This document shows, in pieces, positions 6,409-9,339 of a stretch of 9,339 nt of DNA. The DNA comes from JARIHD01 sp035758825 (lineage in GTDB: Bacteria; Patescibacteriota; Saccharimonadia; Saccharimonadales; UBA4665). Under the pieces are notes generated by a model. It was not told the DNA's origin and made no database searches. It was given only the letters and a program-made list of their open reading frames with translations. Every line of letters begins with the position of its first letter. Within the stretch, counting starts at the first letter, position 1. A program made the translations under genes and the position numbers. The DNA lies in the NCBI GenBank assembly GCA_035758825.1, contig DASTWA010000015.1, forward strand, positions 1 through 9,339, in the 5' to 3' direction.

Positions 6409-6738
6409 ATGATAGGTAAAAAATTGTCATCAGACTTGCTTCGTGGCCATACGGACACGATAATTCTTAGTCTTCTGGCAGGCGGCGACAAGTATGGTTA
6501 CGAAATAACCAAATTTGTTTATGAATTGTCCGGCCAGCAGTATGAGTTAAAAGAAGCAACAATGTATTCCAGTCTCAAACGCCTTGAACACGACGGACAT
6601 ATTTCGTCGTACTGGGGAGACGAAAGCCAGGGTGGACGGCGTAAGTATTACCACATAACAGCTAGCGGCAGCGAGCTGCACAGGAGCAATAAAGATAACT
6701 GGAACTTCTCAAAAGAGATTTTGGATAAGTTACTGTAA
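6409..6738 (+). CDS. PadR-family transcriptional regulator
   Basis: The 109-residue protein spans a full PadR domain. LLRGHTDTIILSLLAGGDKYGYEI (from residue 10) is the typical first helix and turn, helix 3 with EATMYSSLKRLEHDG (49-63) is the DNA-recognition helix, and GGRRKYYHITASG (75-87) is the beta wing. It resembles the short PadR group that binds as a dimer and represses transporter or stress genes until a ligand binds. The ATG at 6409 is chosen over a GTG at 6394 because 6394 lies inside the promoter and the family normally begins a few residues before LLRG. It is translated ahead of the pentapeptide gene, with 10 bases between stop and start. Likely targets are its own promoter and the upstream ABC exporter, by analogy only. 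Confidence 0.88.
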   Translation: MIGKKLSSDLLRGHTDTIILSLLAGGDKYGYEITKFVYELSGQQYELKEATMYSSLKRLEHDGHISSYWGDESQGGRRKYYHITASGSELHRSNKDNWNFSKEILDKLL

Positions 6739-6742
6739 GGAG
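6737..6742 (+). promoter_or_regulatory. Ribosome binding site of the pentapeptide gene
   Basis: AAGGAG overlaps the PadR stop codon (6736-6738) and lies 6 bases before the ATG at 6749, so the two genes are closely coupled. It contrasts with the absence of any such site before the PadR gene itself. Confidence 0.7.
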
Positions 6743-6748
6743 CAGTTT

Positions 6749-7582
6749 ATGAAAGACAAACTCAAGAAATTTTTGGATGATCAATTTAAGCCTTATGGCA
6801 ATTTCCCTGCGCGTAAAGAAGTCGAACAGGAATTGCTGGCTAACCTGACAGAAAAGTACCAGGACCTAAAGGCCCAGGGTAAAAGCGACGATGAGGCCTA
6901 CCGCATAGTCGTGAACTCGTTCGGTAATGTGTCGGAAATCATGAATGAAGTACCGAGCGCTGGCCCGGATCCGAAGCAACAAGACGAACTGTCATGGCGC
7001 AAAAGTTTTAAGGAAGCCTTCAAATCCGCCAGGCGCAGTAAGTCAAAATTCTCGATGACAGAACTTAAGCAGAGCGACCTGAGCGGCATCAGCCTCGCCG
7101 GCCAAGAATTCGGCTTTAGCTCGCTGGAGGAGTCCAACTTTGGTGGCTCCGACCTGAGCGGCGCCAAGTTTAGCGCTGCTGACCTGAGGGGCTCGACATT
7201 CAAAGGAGCCAACCTGACCGGTGCGACATTTGCCGGCAGTGACGCCCAGGACGTATGTTTTGACCGGGCCAACCTGACCGATGCGCAGTTCAAGGCAGTC
7301 GCTTTTAGGGGCTCTACCTTCGCCGGCGCCACTCTTGATAGGACGACCTTCCAGCACTCCGACCTCGGCAACGTGTCCTTTGAGGGACTCACCTTTGATG
7401 GTACCAAGTTCGAGGGCACATCACTCAAAAATACTTCGTTCAAGGGCGCCGAACTTAATGATGTTTCGTTCCGCCACTCTGATGTTAAGCACACCATTTT
7501 TGACGGCGCCAAGATGGACAAGGTAACCTATGCGCTGTTAAAGGGCGCCAAGGCAGGGTTAGACAACGTAGAAGTCCGGTAG
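6749..7582 (+). CDS. PadR-partner protein: HAAS/DUF1700-like N-terminus fused to a pentapeptide-repeat domain
   Basis: This 277-residue protein has two parts. Residues 1-70 are helical and charged, with KEVEQELLANLTEKYQDL and GKSDDEAYRIVVNSFGN. This resembles the HAAS/DUF1700-type segment commonly encoded next to PadR regulators and thought to bind them. After a basic linker (RKSFKEAFKSARRSKSK), residues 101-265 form about 33 consecutive pentapeptides with no break. A Phe (once Tyr) stands at residues 121, 131, 141 and so on to 261, almost always with Leu or another hydrophobic residue five positions later. Such repeats build a right-handed four-sided beta-helix of about eight turns. No signal peptide or membrane helix is seen, so it is probably cytoplasmic. 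A role as partner of PadR is inferred from position and the N-terminal segment. Pentapeptide proteins such as Qnr and MfpA act on gyrase, but nothing here proves that. Confidence 0.82.
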   Translation: MKDKLKKFLDDQFKPYGNFPARKEVEQELLANLTEKYQDLKAQGKSDDEAYRIVVNSFGNVSEIMNEVPSAGPDPKQQDELSWRKSFKEAFKSARRSKSKFSMTELKQSDLSGISLAGQEFGFSSLEESNFGGSDLSGAKFSAADLRGSTFKGANLTGATFAGSDAQDVCFDRANLTDAQFKAVAFRGSTFAGATLDRTTFQHSDLGNVSFEGLTFDGTKFEGTSLKNTSFKGAELNDVSFRHSDVKHTIFDGAKMDKVTYALLKGAKAGLDNVEVR

Positions 7583-7635
7583 TGGCCGGCAATTTAGGAA
7601 AGATTTTACGACCCACCACCACAAGAGCGACGACT

Positions 7636-7654
7636 AAAGAAATTCCGACAGGAA
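7636..7654 (-). terminator. Weak candidate terminator of the carboxypeptidase gene
   Basis: On the minus strand, directly after the stop at 7657, TTCC-TGTC-GGAA is followed by TTTCTTT. The stem is only 4 bp, so this is a weak candidate. The 74-base gap between the convergent genes contains no better hairpin. Confidence 0.3.
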
Positions 7655-7656
7655 GC

Positions 7657-8676
7657 TTAGGCCATAATCCTAAAATAGGGCTTGTCAGAGTCTAATTCTA
7701 CAGTCGCAGCAATAGGTACCGTAATCACCGGATCGGTATGTCCCATATCAACATTGAAGAGGATCGGGTAGCCATAACTTTCTGTAATGCGCAGGACAAC
7801 AGCCTTGAGCTCGTCTGCCATTCCGGGGGTATATTTATACGGCCGACCAACAACGATTCCGTTTGCCGCAGCCAGAATGCCCGCATTGTCCATATCGGTT
7901 AGCCATGCATCTATATGAGCGACGGACTCGCCCTCATACATTGCATTTCCTTCGGGTATATCCAACATAAGTACGGCGCCTTTGGCATCGGGCATATAGC
8001 CTGTTCCGAGCAAGTGGTTGACCGAAGGAATGGTGCACGGCATTGCCCAGCCGCTCGCTTTGCCCTCTCGCCACCAGGTATATCCGCTATTCGCAACCAT
8101 CTTGCGAGGTCTTTTGGTATCTTCTTCTTTGAACCAATCGAGTACTTCATCAGTGTACTCTTTGCTTGGCTCCACGGTGATGTTATTGTCTTGGAGCAAA
8201 ATCGCCTTGTTGAAGTAGTCGAGTGTATAGGGCAGTACTTCCGGGAATTCACCAAATTGGTTCAAGAAACACGGACCATAGTAGGTCTGTAGGTTTGCTT
8301 TCGTGGCAAATGCGTAATGCAGCACCGTATTGTCGGAGTAGCCCACAAAAACTTTGGGATTACTTTGTATAAGCTGGTAATCGAGCTTAGTGAGTAGCTG
8401 GTTGGAGTGATCACCGCCGATGGCTGCCATAACAATGCTGCACGCAGGATCGGAAAAGGCTTCGTGGATATCAGCAACTCGTTCATTTATCGGTGCTGAT
8501 ATGTAACCACTATTTTTATCGGCATGGCTGGCGATTTTTATCCTGAAACCCAGCGCTTCAAGATGCCGTGTCGCGCGCTTTACCCTTGACCCTACAAAAG
8601 GCAGCAACTCGGCTGAGGGGCTGATTATGTAGACCGTACTGCCTTTATTGGGCTTCGGGGGTTGTTGTAGTTGCAT
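7657..8676 (-). CDS. S66-family serine carboxypeptidase (MccF/LD-carboxypeptidase type)
   Basis: The 339-residue protein has the S66 catalytic set in order: nucleophile Ser114 in VFVGYSDNT, Glu242 in LDIPEGN and His313 in NVDMGHTDP. The spacing is close to that known for MccF (Ser118, Glu243, His311). Family members cut an LD bond in recycled cell-wall peptides (LdcA) or detoxify microcin C-like aminoacyl-nucleotides (MccF). The middle stretch YTWWREGKASGWAMPCTIPS is Trp-rich, a feature of the MccF side, but I cannot decide between the two. No signal peptide is present, so it acts in the cytoplasm. The ATG at 8676 is preferred to the TTG at 8691 because GGAG lies 9 bases before it. The start is only 18 bases after the end of the Nudix frame, so the two were probably one operon. 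Confidence 0.88.
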   Translation of the reverse strand: MQLQQPPKPNKGSTVYIISPSAELLPFVGSRVKRATRHLEALGFRIKIASHADKNSGYISAPINERVADIHEAFSDPACSIVMAAIGGDHSNQLLTKLDYQLIQSNPKVFVGYSDNTVLHYAFATKANLQTYYGPCFLNQFGEFPEVLPYTLDYFNKAILLQDNNITVEPSKEYTDEVLDWFKEEDTKRPRKMVANSGYTWWREGKASGWAMPCTIPSVNHLLGTGYMPDAKGAVLMLDIPEGNAMYEGESVAHIDAWLTDMDNAGILAAANGIVVGRPYKYTPGMADELKAVVLRITESYGYPILFNVDMGHTDPVITVPIAATVELDSDKPYFRIMA

Positions 8677-8694
8677 TGGTTTTATCTCCAACGG

Positions 8695-9072
8695 TTAAGA
8701 TTCTGGCCCAACAATCCGCCTTAAGCATGGGCTAAAATAGCCTCCAATTTTGTCTCCATGCCGGCTCAAAAACATCTCAAACTGAGAGTGGAGCGGACTG
8801 GGTAACTCATCTAGTGCGAACTAGCCTGAGTCGTCAAACATGTGAGGCTCATTTTTTAGCTCTCGACGCACATTCTCTTCCAGCGTCTGTCCATGCTTAA
8901 GCCCGCCTGCGCCGGGATCCCACCTGCCATGCTCATCGCGTGCGTTTTTGCTCCGCTTGGTTAGAAAAATTTGGCCATCGTTATTGTAGCACCAAAACAC
9001 CGTTGTAATACCGGTAAAACTTGCGCCCTTGTGTTTGCGGATATCCTCAGGAGAAAGCTTTGCAAATGCCAT
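8695..9072 (-). pseudogene. Nudix hydrolase gene with amber codon and apparent internal deletion
   Basis: From ATG 9072 the frame encodes a Nudix N-terminus with SFTGITTVFWCYNNDGQIFL (18-37), KRSKNARDEHGRWDPGAGG and the Nudix box G56-x5-Q-x7-RE-L-K-N-E (to 75). After RRELKNE it jumps to EPHMFDDSG and stops at TAG (8821-8823). Beyond the TAG the same frame continues for 41 codons with FALDELPSPLHSQFEMFLSR, the normal C-terminus of such enzymes, to a TAA at 8695-8697. Two lesions are therefore inferred. One is a TGG-to-TAG change, since a Trp normally follows DDSG in my recollection of the family. The other is an in-frame loss of some 40 residues after the Nudix box, because only about 125 codons remain against about 165 expected. 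The REXXEE core is altered at the junction (RELKNE). The protein is unlikely to be active. Similarity is from memory, not a search. Confidence 0.75.
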
Positions 9073-9078
9073 ATACCG

Positions 9079-9087
9079 ATAATAACA
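9079..9087 (-). promoter_or_regulatory. Extended -10 promoter of the Nudix/carboxypeptidase operon
   Basis: On the minus strand TGT (9085-9087) precedes TATTAT (9079-9084), followed by exactly 6 bases and the ATG at 9072. This again predicts a leaderless mRNA. GTCCG (9094-9098) and CGGAC (9107-9111) form an inverted repeat in the -35 region, a possible operator. The intact-looking promoter means the downstream carboxypeptidase may still be transcribed although the Nudix frame is broken. Confidence 0.55.
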
Positions 9088-9126
9088 CTATACGTCCGAA
9101 AGGATGCGGACCCATACAAGTCACCA

Positions 9127-9155
9127 TTGATCGGCGAGGCACAATGCAGTATATT
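9127..9155 (+). promoter_or_regulatory. Promoter of the 3'-terminal membrane protein
   Basis: TTGATC (9127-9132), a 17-base spacer and TATATT (9150-9155) form a plausible promoter. Transcription would begin near 9162, leaving a leader of about 35 bases that contains TAAGGA (9180-9185). It is divergent from the Nudix promoter within 125 bases. Confidence 0.5.
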
Positions 9156-9196
9156 ACTGGTGATTAGCTCCGCGATCGGTAAGGAATACCTTGTCC

Positions 9197-9339
9197 ATGA
9201 TATCCAGAAAGCCCAAACCACCAAAACGCAGGCAGCTGTGGCTTAGCGTATTTTTAGTCGTCCTTCCAATCCTTGTAATTATTACCTGTATTTACGTACA
9301 GGCAATCAACAAGGATAAATACCTCGTTATCAGGGAGTG
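9197..9339 (+). CDS. N-terminal part of a membrane-anchored protein (3' end outside window)
   Basis: An open frame starts at ATG 9197 and runs off the window without a stop, giving 47 whole codons. It begins with a strongly basic tail (MISRKPKPPKRRQ), then one hydrophobic helix, LWLSVFLVVLPILVIITCIY, then polar residues QAINKDKYL. This is the form of a type II anchored protein with its main domain outside the membrane. TAAGGA lies 11 bases before the ATG. An in-frame TTG at 9191 would have a 5-base spacing and is the alternative start. The family cannot be told from this part. Confidence 0.6.
   Translation, partial: MISRKPKPPKRRQLWLSVFLVVLPILVIITCIYVQAINKDKYLVIRE

Noticed and set aside
6898..7521. 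A 207-codon open frame on the minus strand opposite the pentapeptide gene
   Set aside because: It mirrors the 15-base periodicity of the repeat-coding strand, is low in complexity, and has no credible start or promoter.
7049..7545. Tandem DNA repeats or a CRISPR-like array
   Set aside because: The periodicity is 15/30 bases, diverged at the DNA level, and fully explained by pentapeptide coding; there are no constant repeats with unique spacers.
8821..8823. Reading UAG as an amino acid in the Nudix gene
   Set aside because: TAG ends at least four other genes here (stops at 282, 937, 6247 and 7580), so recoding is unlikely; an apparent internal deletion also points to a pseudogene.
8971..9246. 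A 91-codon plus-strand frame across the divergent Nudix/membrane-protein promoters
   Set aside because: It overlaps the start of the Nudix gene and both promoters, and its product shows no recognisable domain.

Overview
The window reads as ordinary bacterial DNA of roughly 50% G+C with the standard genetic code. TAA, TAG and TGA all end genes, which argues against the lineages that read UGA as glycine. The gene content is an ABC exporter with a very large outer loop, a PadR regulator paired with a pentapeptide protein, an S66 peptidase and a Nudix remnant, in short compact operons. Together with apparently leaderless first genes this suggests a candidate-phylum (Patescibacteria, perhaps Saccharibacteria) genome. 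That assignment is a best guess from recalled family resemblance and has not been tested by a search.

Layout. At 3-119 is the tail of a small membrane protein, followed by a terminator. At 282-704 (minus) is a secreted four-cysteine protein of unknown function, with its own consensus promoter, a long leader and strong hairpins on both sides. From 3387 down to 937 (minus) lie an EamA-type transporter, a 7-TM PQ-loop/SWEET-like protein and, after a perfect hairpin and a new promoter, a sulfotransferase-like P-loop protein. From 3512 to 6249 (plus) are a LolD/MacB-type ATPase and an FtsX-type permease joined by an ATGA overlap. From 6409 to 7582 (plus) are a PadR regulator and a protein with an N-terminal HAAS/DUF1700-like segment and an unusually regular pentapeptide-repeat domain. 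From 9072 down to 7657 (minus) are a broken Nudix hydrolase gene and an S66 (MccF/LdcA-type) carboxypeptidase. A plus-strand membrane protein begins at about 9197 and runs off the end.

How the parts fit together. Five operon-leading genes (starts at 1776, 3387, 3512, 6409 and 9072) have a -10-like hexamer ending 6 or 7 bases before the start codon, so their mRNAs are probably leaderless. Downstream genes in the same operons instead carry a Shine-Dalgarno sequence (2446, 6749, 8676) or overlap the preceding stop (4264). The two exceptions, the secreted protein and the 3'-terminal membrane protein, have leaders with Shine-Dalgarno sequences. The PadR operon sits directly downstream of the ABC exporter and is a plausible regulator of it or of itself.

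The most notable observations are the consistent leaderless/SD split, the Nudix gene that carries both an apparent internal deletion and an in-frame amber codon, the strict ten-residue F/L rhythm of the pentapeptide domain, and the roughly 470-residue outer domain of the permease. I see no RNA gene, insertion sequence, CRISPR array or phage gene. No gene-free stretch exceeds 300 bases.
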